A stretch of 64,000 nucleotides of DNA from NCBI GenBank assembly GCA_003240775.1, contig QFNI01000009.1, positions 28,730-92,729 of the forward strand, given 5' to 3'. Source of the DNA: Mesorhizobium amorphae. GTDB taxonomy: Bacteria > Pseudomonadota > Alphaproteobacteria > Rhizobiales > Rhizobiaceae. Below are positions 8,406 to 16,970 of this stretch, piece by piece. Below the pieces are notes generated by a model. That model ran no database searches. It had not been told where the DNA came from and worked only from the letters and a program-made list of their open reading frames with translations. How positions within the stretch are numbered: position 1 is the first letter of the stretch; each line of letters opens with the position of its first letter. Both the position numbers and the translations under genes were made by a program.

Positions 8406-8563
8406 CGCCGGCAGTCGTGGCGATGGGCGGCGCAAATCCCCATATCGGGCGCATCACATCACCCGCAGCCTGTTTCGGGCTCCGCGCCGAACGCTTCCGA
8501 TCGGAAGCGATGGGGATTCCCCACGAGCGCCGGACCAGGCCCCGCAACTCGAACCCGGCGCTT

Positions 8564-8577
8564 GCCTCCTCGGAGGC
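8564..8577 (+). promoter_or_regulatory. Short hairpin just upstream of the rpsA ribosome-binding site
   Basis: GCCTC (8564-8568) and GAGGC (8573-8577) flank CTCG, 5 bases before the AGGAG Shine-Dalgarno at 8583. Ribosomal protein S1 represses its own translation through leader structures in enterobacteria. A similar role here is inference; only the hairpin and its location are observed. Confidence 0.35.
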
Positions 8578-8592
8578 TTCTCAGGAGAACCA

Positions 8593-10305
8593 ATGTCACA
8601 AACCGTTGCCAACAAGGCAAACCCCTCCCGCGACGACTTCGCTTCGCTGCTTGAAGAGTCGTTTGGAGACGGCCATTCCGGCGAAGGCCAGGTCGTTCGC
8701 GGCCGCGTCACGGCCATCGAAAAGGACATGGCCATCATCGATGTCGGCCTCAAGGTCGAAGGCCGCGTGCCGCTCAAGGAGTTCGGCGCCAAGGCCAAGG
8801 ACGGCCAGCTGAACGTCGGCGACACCGTCGAAGTCTATGTCGAGCGCATCGAGAACGCGCTTGGCGAAGCCATGCTTTCCCGCGACAAGGCCCGTCGCGA
8901 AGAATCCTGGGGCAAGCTCGAAGAGAAGTTCGCCAAGAACGAGCGCGTCGAAGGCGTCATCTTCAACCAGGTCAAGGGCGGCTTCACCGTCGACCTCGAC
9001 GGCGCGGTGGCCTTCCTGCCCCGCTCACAGGTCGATATCCGCCCGATCCGCGACGTCACGCCGCTCATGCACACGCCGCAGCCCTTTGAGATCCTCAAGA
9101 TGGATCGCCGCCGGGGCAACATCGTCGTGTCGCGCCGCACGGTTCTTGAGGAATCGCGTGCCGAGCAGCGTTCCGAGATCGTCCAGAACCTCGAAGAGGG
9201 TCAGGTGGTCGAGGGCGTGGTCAAGAACATCACCGACTACGGCGCGTTCGTGGATCTGGGCGGCATCGACGGCCTGCTCCACGTCACCGACATGGCCTGG
9301 CGCCGCGTCAACCATCCGACCGAGATCCTGCAGATCGGCCAGACGGTGAAGGTGCAGATCATCCGCATCAACCAGGAAACCCACCGCATCTCGCTCGGCA
9401 TGAAGCAGCTCGAGAGCGATCCTTGGGGCGACATCGGCACCAAGTATCCGATCGGCAAGAAGATCCGCGGCACGGTCACCAACATCACCGACTACGGCGC
9501 GTTCGTGGAGCTCGAGCCCGGCATCGAGGGCCTGATCCACGTGTCCGAGATGTCGTGGACCAAGAAGAACGTGCACCCCGGCAAGATCCTGTCCACCTCG
9601 CAGCAGGCGGACGTGGTCGTGCTCGAAGTGGACCCGCAGAAGCGCCGCATCAGCCTCGGCCTCAAGCAGACGCTCGAGAATCCGTGGGAAGCCTTCGCGC
9701 GCAACCACCCCGTCGGCTCGATCGTCGAGGGCGAAGTCAAGAACAAGACCGAGTTCGGCCTGTTCATCGGTCTCGAAGGCGATGTGGACGGCATGGTGCA
9801 CCTCAGCGACCTCGACTGGGTCAAGCCCGGCGAGCAGGCGATCGAGGACTACCAGCGCGGCCAGATGGTGCGCGCCCAGGTGCTCGACGTCGACCAGGAC
9901 AAGGAGCGCATCAGCCTCGGCATCAAGCAGCTGGCGCGTGAGTCGGCCGATGCCGGCGGCGCGCCTGGCGAACTGCGCAAGAACGCGGTGGTCACCTGCG
10001 AAGTGATCGCGATCAAGGACGGCGGCATCGAGGTTCGCCTCGTGGAGTCGGGCTTCGACACGTTCATCAAGCGCAACGACCTGTCGCGTGACCGCGACGA
10101 GCAGCGCCCCGAGCGCTTCACGGTCGGCCAGAAGGTCGACGCCCGCGTGATCGCCTGGGACAAGAAGACCAAGAAGCTCCAGGTCTCCATCAAGGCGCTC
10201 GAGATCGCCGAAGAAAAGGAAGCGGTTGCCCAGTACGGCTCGACCGACTCCGGCGCTTCGCTCGGCGACATCCTGGGCGCAGCCCTCAAGGGCCGCGGCG
10301 AGTAA
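8593..10305 (+). CDS. rpsA: 30S ribosomal protein S1
   Basis: RNA-binding protein of the small subunit that helps place structured mRNAs; 570 residues with six S1 (OB-fold) repeats. The repeats are recognisable by VxGxVxxxxxxGxFVDLxG patterns such as VVEGVVKNITDYGAFVDLGG and IRGTVTNITDYGAFVELEPG, each ending in RISLG or a related turn. A strong AGGAG lies 5 bases before the ATG. The first two domains are more diverged, as in all bacterial S1 proteins. An intrinsic terminator follows 20 bases after the stop. Confidence 0.97.
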   Translation: MSQTVANKANPSRDDFASLLEESFGDGHSGEGQVVRGRVTAIEKDMAIIDVGLKVEGRVPLKEFGAKAKDGQLNVGDTVEVYVERIENALGEAMLSRDKARREESWGKLEEKFAKNERVEGVIFNQVKGGFTVDLDGAVAFLPRSQVDIRPIRDVTPLMHTPQPFEILKMDRRRGNIVVSRRTVLEESRAEQRSEIVQNLEEGQVVEGVVKNITDYGAFVDLGGIDGLLHVTDMAWRRVNHPTEILQIGQTVKVQIIRINQETHRISLGMKQLESDPWGDIGTKYPIGKKIRGTVTNITDYGAFVELEPGIEGLIHVSEMSWTKKNVHPGKILSTSQQADVVVLEVDPQKRRISLGLKQTLENPWEAFARNHPVGSIVEGEVKNKTEFGLFIGLEGDVDGMVHLSDLDWVKPGEQAIEDYQRGQMVRAQVLDVDQDKERISLGIKQLARESADAGGAPGELRKNAVVTCEVIAIKDGGIEVRLVESGFDTFIKRNDLSRDRDEQRPERFTVGQKVDARVIAWDKKTKKLQVSIKALEIAEEKEAVAQYGSTDSGASLGDILGAALKGRGE

Positions 10306-10325
10306 GCTTCGCCCCACCGACAAGG

Positions 10326-10354
10326 AAAAGCCCCGCCATCGTGCGGGGCTTTTT
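10326..10354 (+). terminator. Intrinsic terminator of rpsA
   Basis: AAAAGCCCCGC at 10326-10336 pairs with GCGGGGCTTTT at 10343-10353 over a 6-base loop and runs into a T-tract, a textbook Rho-independent terminator 20 bases after the rpsA stop. Confidence 0.92.
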
Positions 10355-10517
10355 CGTCTGGGGGAGAGCAGGAGGCGCGATGAAAGGCAAACACGAAACG
10401 CTGCCTGACCCTCGCGCGCACTGAAGCCGCCCAGGAAGGACGCTTCACCTTTTTCGCTTATGACCCCCGATCGGCCTCCTCTGAACCGAGGCCCATCCAA
10501 CACTCGGCGGGGATCGT

Positions 10518-10985
10518 TTGGACTATCTGCTGCTGAAATACCTCCACGTGCTGGGCGCCATCGTGATCCTCGGCACCGGCACGGGGATCGCCTTCTTCAT
10601 GCTGATGGCGCATCGCACGCAGGATGCGGCCTTCATCGCCCGCACCGCAGGTGTGGTGGTGGTGGCCGACATGGTGTTCACCGCGAGTGCCGTGCTGGCG
10701 CAGCCCGTCACGGGGTATCTGCTCGCGGAGATGATGGGCATCCCGCTCTGGGAGGGATGGCTCGGGTTGGCGCTCGTCCTGTACGGCGTGGCGGGCGTCT
10801 TCTGGCTTCCCGTGGTCTGGATACAGGCGCGGATGCGCGATCTCGCGCGCGAGGCCGCGCATGCCGGACACCCGTTGCCGCCCCTCTATCATCGGCTGTT
10901 CCGCATCTGGTTCTTGTTCGGCTTTCCGGGCTTCGGCTCGGTGATGGCCATCCTTTGGCTCATGATCGCGCGGCCCGCCCTATGA
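10518..10985 (+). CDS. DUF2269 family integral membrane protein
   Basis: A 155-residue protein with four hydrophobic helices. The N-terminal YLLLKYLHVLGAIVILGTG is characteristic of the DUF2269 family, and an RTQD...VVVADMVFT segment follows. The start is TTG at 10518, the first codon that keeps the conserved N-terminus; no ATG is available before it. The gene overlaps the next by ATGA. Function is unknown. Pairing with an SDR-DoxX protein suggests a small membrane-associated redox unit (inference). Confidence 0.8.
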   Translation: MDYLLLKYLHVLGAIVILGTGTGIAFFMLMAHRTQDAAFIARTAGVVVVADMVFTASAVLAQPVTGYLLAEMMGIPLWEGWLGLALVLYGVAGVFWLPVVWIQARMRDLAREAAHAGHPLPPLYHRLFRIWFLFGFPGFGSVMAILWLMIARPAL

Positions 10986-12319
10986 CGATCCCCGCACCTC
11001 CGCCCACGGTTGCCGTCCTGGGCGCTTCCGGCCTGATCGGCGAAGCGCTCTGCACGTTTCTTCTCGAGCAGGGCTTCGCGGTCGTGCCCGTGGCGCGGCG
11101 CTTCACGCCGGTTCAGGAAGAAGCGTGGCGCGGGCGCCTCCTGCGCGGCCCGCTGGTCGATGCCGGTGCCGCGGAACTCCGCACGCTTCTTGCCGCGACG
11201 CGGGCCGATGTCGTCGTGAACTGCATCGGCGTCCTGCAGGATGCGCCGGGCGCGGCGGCAGCGGACGCCAATCACGGCTTCGTCGCGCGGCTCGTCGGCG
11301 CCATCCAGGCGCAGGACGGGCCTTCGCCGCTTCTGGTTCACGTCTCGGTGCCCGGCCGGCCGGACGAGGACCGGACGGAGTTCAGCCGGGAAAAGCGCGC
11401 GGCCGAAGCGGTGATCGGGAATTCCGGCCTTTCCCATGTGATCCTGCGGCCCGGCTTCGTGGTGGCCGATGCGGCCTATGGCGGCAGCGCCCTGATGCGC
11501 GCGCTCGCCATGTTGCCGTTCGATCTGCCCGAGAGCCTCGCTCGGCGCCCCTTCGCTGTGACGGATGTGCGCGACATCGGCCGCACGGTCGCCTTCCTGC
11601 TCGAGGAATGGCGCGCGGGACGTCGCTCGTGGCGTGCGGGCTGGGACGTGATGGAAGACGAGGCCCACAGCGTGGGCGATGTGCTCACCGCGCTCGGAGC
11701 GCGCCTTGCCGGGCCGAAACGGCGGATCACCGTTCCCGAGTGGATGCTTGGGGCCGCCGGGCTTGGCGGAGACCTGGTCTCGCGCTGGGGCTGGCGGCCC
11801 GCCATGCGCTCCACCGCGCTGGCCGAGATGCGGCGCGGCGTGACGGGCGATCCGAAAGCCTGGCGCGAGGCAACCGGCATCGCTCCCCGGCCGGGCTCGG
11901 CCATCTTGCGCTCGGTCGCCGCCACCGTGCAGGAGCGCTGGTTCGCGCGGCTCTACATGCTGAAGGCGCTGATCTTCGGCATCCTCGCGCTCTTTTGGAT
12001 AGCGTCGGGCGGGATCGCCATCACCGTCGCCTTCGATGCGGCCGCCCGCATCCTCACCGACCACGGCTTCAGCGAAGGGCTCGCCAAGACCGTCACGGCG
12101 GCGACGAGCCTGATGGACATCGCGATCGGCGTGCTGATCCTCAACCGGCGCACCTGCCGCATCGGCCTCCTCGCGGGCATCGCCCTGTCTCTCTCCTACA
12201 TGGTGGGGGCAGCCATCCTGACGCCCGCAATGTGGGCCGACCCGCTGGGATCGCTGGTGAAGACGGGGCCGGCCATCGTCTTGATGATCGTGGGCCTGGC
12301 GGTGCTCGACGACAGGTGA
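10982..12319 (+). CDS. SDR-type NAD(P)-binding protein with C-terminal DoxX-like membrane domain
   Basis: A 445-residue fusion. Residues about 8-300 form an atypical/extended SDR Rossmann domain: VLGASGLIGEAL at the N-terminus, NCIGVLQD, then HVSVPG and FVVADAAYGG. Residues about 320-445 contain four hydrophobic helices of the DoxX-like type (KALIFGILALFWIASGG and IGVLILNRR). The classical YxxxK catalytic pair is not evident, so it may bind nucleotide without canonical dehydrogenase chemistry. The ATG overlaps the DUF2269 stop as ATGA. A role in membrane redox or quinone chemistry is inference. Confidence 0.8.
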   Translation: MTIPAPPPTVAVLGASGLIGEALCTFLLEQGFAVVPVARRFTPVQEEAWRGRLLRGPLVDAGAAELRTLLAATRADVVVNCIGVLQDAPGAAAADANHGFVARLVGAIQAQDGPSPLLVHVSVPGRPDEDRTEFSREKRAAEAVIGNSGLSHVILRPGFVVADAAYGGSALMRALAMLPFDLPESLARRPFAVTDVRDIGRTVAFLLEEWRAGRRSWRAGWDVMEDEAHSVGDVLTALGARLAGPKRRITVPEWMLGAAGLGGDLVSRWGWRPAMRSTALAEMRRGVTGDPKAWREATGIAPRPGSAILRSVAATVQERWFARLYMLKALIFGILALFWIASGGIAITVAFDAAARILTDHGFSEGLAKTVTAATSLMDIAIGVLILNRRTCRIGLLAGIALSLSYMVGAAILTPAMWADPLGSLVKTGPAIVLMIVGLAVLDDR

Positions 12320-12335
12320 AGAGGCGCGGAACGCC

Positions 12336-15300
12336 CTAATCCGCGTCCAACACCTCGCGCACCTTGGTGGCGAGCTGCTCGATGCTGAAGGGCTTGGACA
12401 GGATGTTCGCGCCGCGGTCGAAGATGCCGCCATCCATCAGGGAATCGCGGATATAGGCGGTGGTGAAGAGCACCCGCAGGCCAGGCCGGGCCTTGAGCGC
12501 CAGTTCGGCGAGCTGGCGGCCGGTCATGTCGGGCATCATGATGTCGGTGAAGACGAGCGAGACCGGCTCGCCCGCCTCGATCATCCGGAGCGCCTCGGTG
12601 GCGTTGCGGGTCTCCACCACGCGGTAGCCGAGCTCGCGCAGCGCTTCGGACGAGAACTGGCGCACGCGCTCCTCGTCCTCCACCACCATCACGATCTCGT
12701 CGCTGCCGGCACCCTCCGGCAATCCCTCGCGGGGGCGGGCGGAGGGGAGCGGCGCGCTGCCCTCGAAGCGGGGCAGGAACACGCTGACGGTGGTGCCGGT
12801 GCCGAGCTCGGAGAGGATCTTCACCTGGCCGCCCGACTGGCGGATGAAGCCGAACACCTGGCTGAGCCCGAGCCCCGTGCCCTTGCCCACGCCCTTGGTG
12901 GTGAAGAAGGGGTCGAAGGCCTTTTCGATCACGTCCGCGCTCATGCCCGTGCCGGTGTCGGTGACGTCGAGGCGCACATATTCGCCGGGCTCGACGCCTT
13001 CCTGCTCGGCCTCTTCGCCCCACAAGGCGACATTGGTGGTGAGCACGGTGAGCTGGCCGCCCTCCGGCATGGCGTCGCGCGCGTTGACGCAAAGGTTGAG
13101 GATCGCGTTCTCGAGCTGGCTCGGATCGGCGCGCGAGCGCCAGAGCTCGGGCTGGAGCACGGTCTGGACGCGGATGTTGTCGCCCAAGGTGCGCGTCAGC
13201 ATCTCCGTCATGCCTTCCAGCATGGCGTTGGCGTCGATGGCTTCGGGCGCGAGCGGCTGCTGGCGCGAGAAGGCGAGCAGGCGCTGGGTGAGGGCGGCTG
13301 CGCGGTTGGCGCCGTCCATCGCGCCCTCGATGAAGCGGCCGACATCGGTGTCGCCCCGCGCCAAGCGCCGCTGCAGGAGGTTGAGGCCGCCGATCACCAC
13401 GGCCATCATGTTGTTGAAGTCGTGCGCGATGCCGCCGGTGAGCTGGCCCACCGCTTCCATCTTCTGCATCTGGCGCACCTGCTCCTCGGCTTCCACGAGG
13501 CGATCCTGGGCGCGCAGGCGCTCGGTCACGTCGTGCACGAACTGGTAGGCGCCGATGCGGTTGCCCGCGCGGTCGAGCAGGGGGTTGAACTTCATCTCGT
13601 AGAAGCGGCGGTCGAGCGCGGGGTCGCCGAAGCTCTGGACCTCCACGAACTCCTCGCCGGCCAGCGCGCGGCCCCACACGGCGCGCACCTCCTCGCGGTG
13701 CTCGGGCTTGGAGGCGAGCAGGTCGAGCATGCTCTCGCCCACCTTGGGGCGGATGCCGAAGATGCGCTCGAACTCGTCGGCGGAGGCCTTGTTGATGGCG
13801 AGCCAGCGATAGTCGAGGTCGGCCACCTGCACGAAGGCGTCGGTGGTTTCGAGAACGGTGGCGAGCAGGTTGCGCTCGGCGGTGCGCTCGGCGACCTTTT
13901 CCTCGAGCAGCACGGTGAGCGCGGTCAATTCGGCTTGCGCGCGGCGGCGCTCGACGGCCGCGCGCGTGCGCTCGGCCACCTCGCGCATGAGCGCGATGTC
14001 GTCCGTGGAATAGATGCGGGGGCTCGCGTGGTTGAGGTAGAGCAGCGCCACGAAGGCGCCGTTCTCGGTGAGCGGCATGTTGACGAAGGAGCGGGCGGAG
14101 ATCTCTTCCAGCACCGCGGCCGTGTCGGCCGTGCGCGGATCGCTGCGGGCATCCGTCACGATGGCCGTCTCGCCGCGCTTGAGGTCGTCGATATAGGAGC
14201 CATGATCACGGAAATGCAGCGTTCCCGCGATGGTCTTGATGCCCGGCGCGTTCCAGTCGCGCTCCACGGTGATGGTTTCGCGCACGGGGTCGATCGTGCC
14301 GTAGCCCGCGCGGCTGACGCCGAGCGTGGTGCCGAGAAGCTCCGCGCCGGCATAGGCGATGTCGGCGGGGTCGGACAGGTCGCGCAGCCGGTCGTCGAGC
14401 AGGGAAAGTGCCGCGCGCCGGCGCAGCACGGCTTCCGCGCGGGCGCGTTCGACGGCCGCCCAGGAAAGCTGGGCGACCTCGCGCACGAGCGCCACCTCGT
14501 CTTCGCTCCAGCGGCGCGGGACGGCGCTCGACACGTAGAGGCCCGCTTCCCACACCCCGCCGCGCACGAGCGGCACGTTGATGCCCGCACCCGTGCCCAG
14601 GCGGCGCATGCGCGGGAGAGCCACGCGCTCGGCTTCAGCCTCCCGGTCATGGAACACGAAGGCATCGCCATCCGCGAGGGTGCGGGAATAGTCGGGACCG
14701 AGTGCCGAGACATCCTCGGTGCCCGACAGGCGGGGCAGGGTCTCGTCGGTCCAGTTCGGGCCGTAGGTGAAGAGTGCGTCGTTCTTCACCGTGTAAAAGC
14801 CGACGCGGCCGACGCCGAGCCTCCCCGCCAAGCGCTGCGAGGTGCGCTCCATGATGGCTTCGGGCGAGGGCAGCGAGCGCTGCGCTTCCGAAAGCGAGAT
14901 CACGAAGTCGCGCTCGTCTCGCGCGGTGCGCACCTCTTCCTCGCTGCGCTTGCGCGCGGTGATGTCGAAGGAAACGCCGGGAAAATGGAGGGGCTTGCCG
15001 TTCTCGTCGAACACGCAGCGCCCCTGGGCCGCGACCCAGTGCAGCCCGCCGGGCACGACCACGCGGAACTCGGTGAGGAAATCCTGCCCGGTCGCGAGCG
15101 TCTCGCCGATCTCGGCGCGGACGCGGGGCGCGTCCTCGGGATGCACCGAGCCGCTCATGGCGTCGAGCGGCACGCCCTCTTCGAGCCTCTTCGGGTCGAT
15201 GCCGTAAAGCGCCGCAAAGCGCGCATCGGCCGTCAAGCGGTCGGCGGGGATGTCCCAATCCCACGAGCCCACGCCGCCGCCTGCGGAAAGGGCGAGTTCC

Positions 15301-16211
15301 AGGCGCTCGGCGCCGCTGCGCAGCGCTTCCTCCGCGCGCACGCGCTCGGTCACGTCGGTCGCCTGGACGAAGATGCCGCTGGTCATGCCGGTCGGGCCGC
15401 GAACCGGCTGGTAGACGAAATCGAGCAGGCGCTCCTCGACGGGCGCGCCGGGCATGCGCTGGAGCATGGCGGGCATGGCATGGCCGATGAAGGGCTCACC
15501 CGTGCTGTAGACGCGGTCGAGAAGGTCGATGAAGGCCTGTCCGACGACCTCGGGCAGGGCACGGGCGACCGGCTTGCCCTCCACCGAGCGATGGCCGATC
15601 AGCTGGAGATAGGCGGCGTTGACGATCTCGAACACGTGCTGGGGCCCGCGCAGCAGTGCCATCGCGCCGGGTGCCTGGCGGAACATGGCGGCAAGGCGCT
15701 CGATCTCGTTGCGGGTCTCGCGCGCGCTGCGCGCCTCGACGGTGGTTTCCACGCAGACGCAGAGCATGCCGACTACCTCGCCGCTCGCGCTGTCGCGCAC
15801 GGGCGTGTAGCCGAACGAGAAATAGGCCTCCTCGGGATAGCCGTTGCGCTTGAGCACGAAGTGCATGTCGTCCACGGTCGCGGGCATGCCGGCATAGGCC
15901 GCCTCCATGATCGGGCCGAGCTTGTCGATCACCTCGGGCCAGACGGTGGCGAAGGGCTTGCCGAGCGCCCAGGGGTGCTTGCCGCCGCACAGAACCGCAT
16001 AGGCGTCGTTGTAGAGCATGGTGCGCTCGGGGCCCCAGGTCAGCAGCATCGCCTGGCGCGCGGACAAGACGACCTGAAGCAGCGTGCGCAACTCGGACGG
16101 CCAGGAGGCAGGGGCTCCAAGCGAGGTTTTCTCCCAGGCGATCGCGCGCAGGGCCGCGCTCGTTCCGCCACCGCCGCGGCCGAGAAAGGCGAGGTCGTCC
16201 GTCTGGCTCAT
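12336..16211 (-). CDS. Large hybrid sensor histidine kinase (PAS-PAS-PAS-GAF-GAF-PAS-HisKA-HATPase-REC)
   Basis: Cytoplasmic hybrid kinase of 1291 residues with no transmembrane helix. Approximate domains are PAS 25-165 (LTWGPERTMLYND), PAS 165-290, PAS 300-420 (SWDWDIPADRL), GAF 430-610, GAF 620-790, PAS 800-905, HisKA with phospho-acceptor H930 in GGIAHDFNN, HATPase 1035-1150 (NLCVNARDAM, DTGTGM, GTGLGLS) and a receiver with D1223 in FTDIMMPD. It is divergent from the heme oxygenase gene and shares an intergenic region with it, which hints at a link to light or redox sensing. No partner response regulator is adjacent; output probably passes via a phosphotransfer protein elsewhere. Confidence 0.93.
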   Translation of the reverse strand: MSQTDDLAFLGRGGGGTSAALRAIAWEKTSLGAPASWPSELRTLLQVVLSARQAMLLTWGPERTMLYNDAYAVLCGGKHPWALGKPFATVWPEVIDKLGPIMEAAYAGMPATVDDMHFVLKRNGYPEEAYFSFGYTPVRDSASGEVVGMLCVCVETTVEARSARETRNEIERLAAMFRQAPGAMALLRGPQHVFEIVNAAYLQLIGHRSVEGKPVARALPEVVGQAFIDLLDRVYSTGEPFIGHAMPAMLQRMPGAPVEERLLDFVYQPVRGPTGMTSGIFVQATDVTERVRAEEALRSGAERLELALSAGGGVGSWDWDIPADRLTADARFAALYGIDPKRLEEGVPLDAMSGSVHPEDAPRVRAEIGETLATGQDFLTEFRVVVPGGLHWVAAQGRCVFDENGKPLHFPGVSFDITARKRSEEEVRTARDERDFVISLSEAQRSLPSPEAIMERTSQRLAGRLGVGRVGFYTVKNDALFTYGPNWTDETLPRLSGTEDVSALGPDYSRTLADGDAFVFHDREAEAERVALPRMRRLGTGAGINVPLVRGGVWEAGLYVSSAVPRRWSEDEVALVREVAQLSWAAVERARAEAVLRRRAALSLLDDRLRDLSDPADIAYAGAELLGTTLGVSRAGYGTIDPVRETITVERDWNAPGIKTIAGTLHFRDHGSYIDDLKRGETAIVTDARSDPRTADTAAVLEEISARSFVNMPLTENGAFVALLYLNHASPRIYSTDDIALMREVAERTRAAVERRRAQAELTALTVLLEEKVAERTAERNLLATVLETTDAFVQVADLDYRWLAINKASADEFERIFGIRPKVGESMLDLLASKPEHREEVRAVWGRALAGEEFVEVQSFGDPALDRRFYEMKFNPLLDRAGNRIGAYQFVHDVTERLRAQDRLVEAEEQVRQMQKMEAVGQLTGGIAHDFNNMMAVVIGGLNLLQRRLARGDTDVGRFIEGAMDGANRAAALTQRLLAFSRQQPLAPEAIDANAMLEGMTEMLTRTLGDNIRVQTVLQPELWRSRADPSQLENAILNLCVNARDAMPEGGQLTVLTTNVALWGEEAEQEGVEPGEYVRLDVTDTGTGMSADVIEKAFDPFFTTKGVGKGTGLGLSQVFGFIRQSGGQVKILSELGTGTTVSVFLPRFEGSAPLPSARPREGLPEGAGSDEIVMVVEDEERVRQFSSEALRELGYRVVETRNATEALRMIEAGEPVSLVFTDIMMPDMTGRQLAELALKARPGLRVLFTTAYIRDSLMDGGIFDRGANILSKPFSIEQLATKVREVLDAD

Positions 16212-16420
16212 GCCGGGTTGCCGCCCTTCAGGGGGGCAGGGGGAGTTGCGGTGTGTCGCAAGGGCGCGCTGCCTCTCAGGATGGGGCGGGGATGAGCCTT
16301 AAGCGCACCCCGTGACGTGTCAAGGACGCCAAAGCGCCCGATAGGAAGGAAAGCCTTGGCCGCAGGCTCACGCGAACCCTTGCCTTGACCAGGCCCGCTT
16401 TGAATGGCAACGCGTCGGGC
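16212..16420. promoter_or_regulatory. Divergent promoter region, hybrid kinase / heme oxygenase
   Basis: A 209-base region between divergent genes. It contains the palindrome TGACGTGTCA at 16313-16322, a plausible dimer operator. No convincing -35/-10 pair was identified. Confidence 0.3.
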
Positions 16421-16960
16421 ATGATGCTCGACACCGCCATTCCCGAAGGCTCCGCCCGCGCTGCGCTGCGCGGCCGCACATCCGCAGCCCATGAGGGCAT
16501 CGATGCAGCCTTCGCGCGCTTCGACCTCGGGGATGCCCGGTCCTACGGGCAGTTCCTCGAAGCGCATGGGCGCGTGCTGCCCACGCTCGAAGCGCTTCTT
16601 GCCACAAGCGAGGCGCTGCCCGCCTGGCGGCCGCGCCTCGCGCTTCTCGCGGAAGACCTGGCCGTGCTCGGCGCGGAAGGCCCGCGCGAACCGCAGAACC
16701 TGCCCGCGATGGGCGCGCCTGCGCTGCACGGCGTGCTCTACGTGCTCGAAGGCTCGCGGCTCGGCGGCAAGCTGCTCGCGCGCGGCGTGGGCGAGGGGCT
16801 GCCGAGCGCCTTCCTTTCGGCAGGGCACGAAAAGGGCGAATGGCGCAACCTGCTCGAACAGCTCGACGCTGCCGCCGCCGCGAACGGCGCGGCCTGGCTG
16901 GACGAGGCCGTGGCAGGCGCGCAGTTCGCCTTCCGGCTCTACGGCAAGGCGGCCGCCTGA
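16421..16960 (+). CDS. bphO: Biliverdin-producing heme oxygenase (BphO type)
   Basis: Opens heme to biliverdin, the chromophore of bacteriophytochromes. It has 179 residues from ATG 16421 (a second ATG follows at once; the open frame extends upstream to a TTG). Visible features are RGRTSAAHEGIDAAF, where the His is the expected proximal heme ligand, and HGVLYVLEGSRLGGKLLARG, matching the distal-helix motif of the bacterial family. Length fits (about 180-200). It runs convergent to the phytochrome kinase gene, with their ends 10 bases apart, rather than in the common bphO-bphP operon. It is divergent from the hybrid kinase. Confidence 0.9.
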   Translation: MMLDTAIPEGSARAALRGRTSAAHEGIDAAFARFDLGDARSYGQFLEAHGRVLPTLEALLATSEALPAWRPRLALLAEDLAVLGAEGPREPQNLPAMGAPALHGVLYVLEGSRLGGKLLARGVGEGLPSAFLSAGHEKGEWRNLLEQLDAAAAANGAAWLDEAVAGAQFAFRLYGKAAA

Positions 16961-16970
16961 GGCGGCGCGC

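Noticed and set aside
13422..16295. 957-codon open frame on the + strand
   Set aside because: It lies entirely antisense to the hybrid kinase, has no recognisable domain and reflects the strong GC bias at third codon positions.
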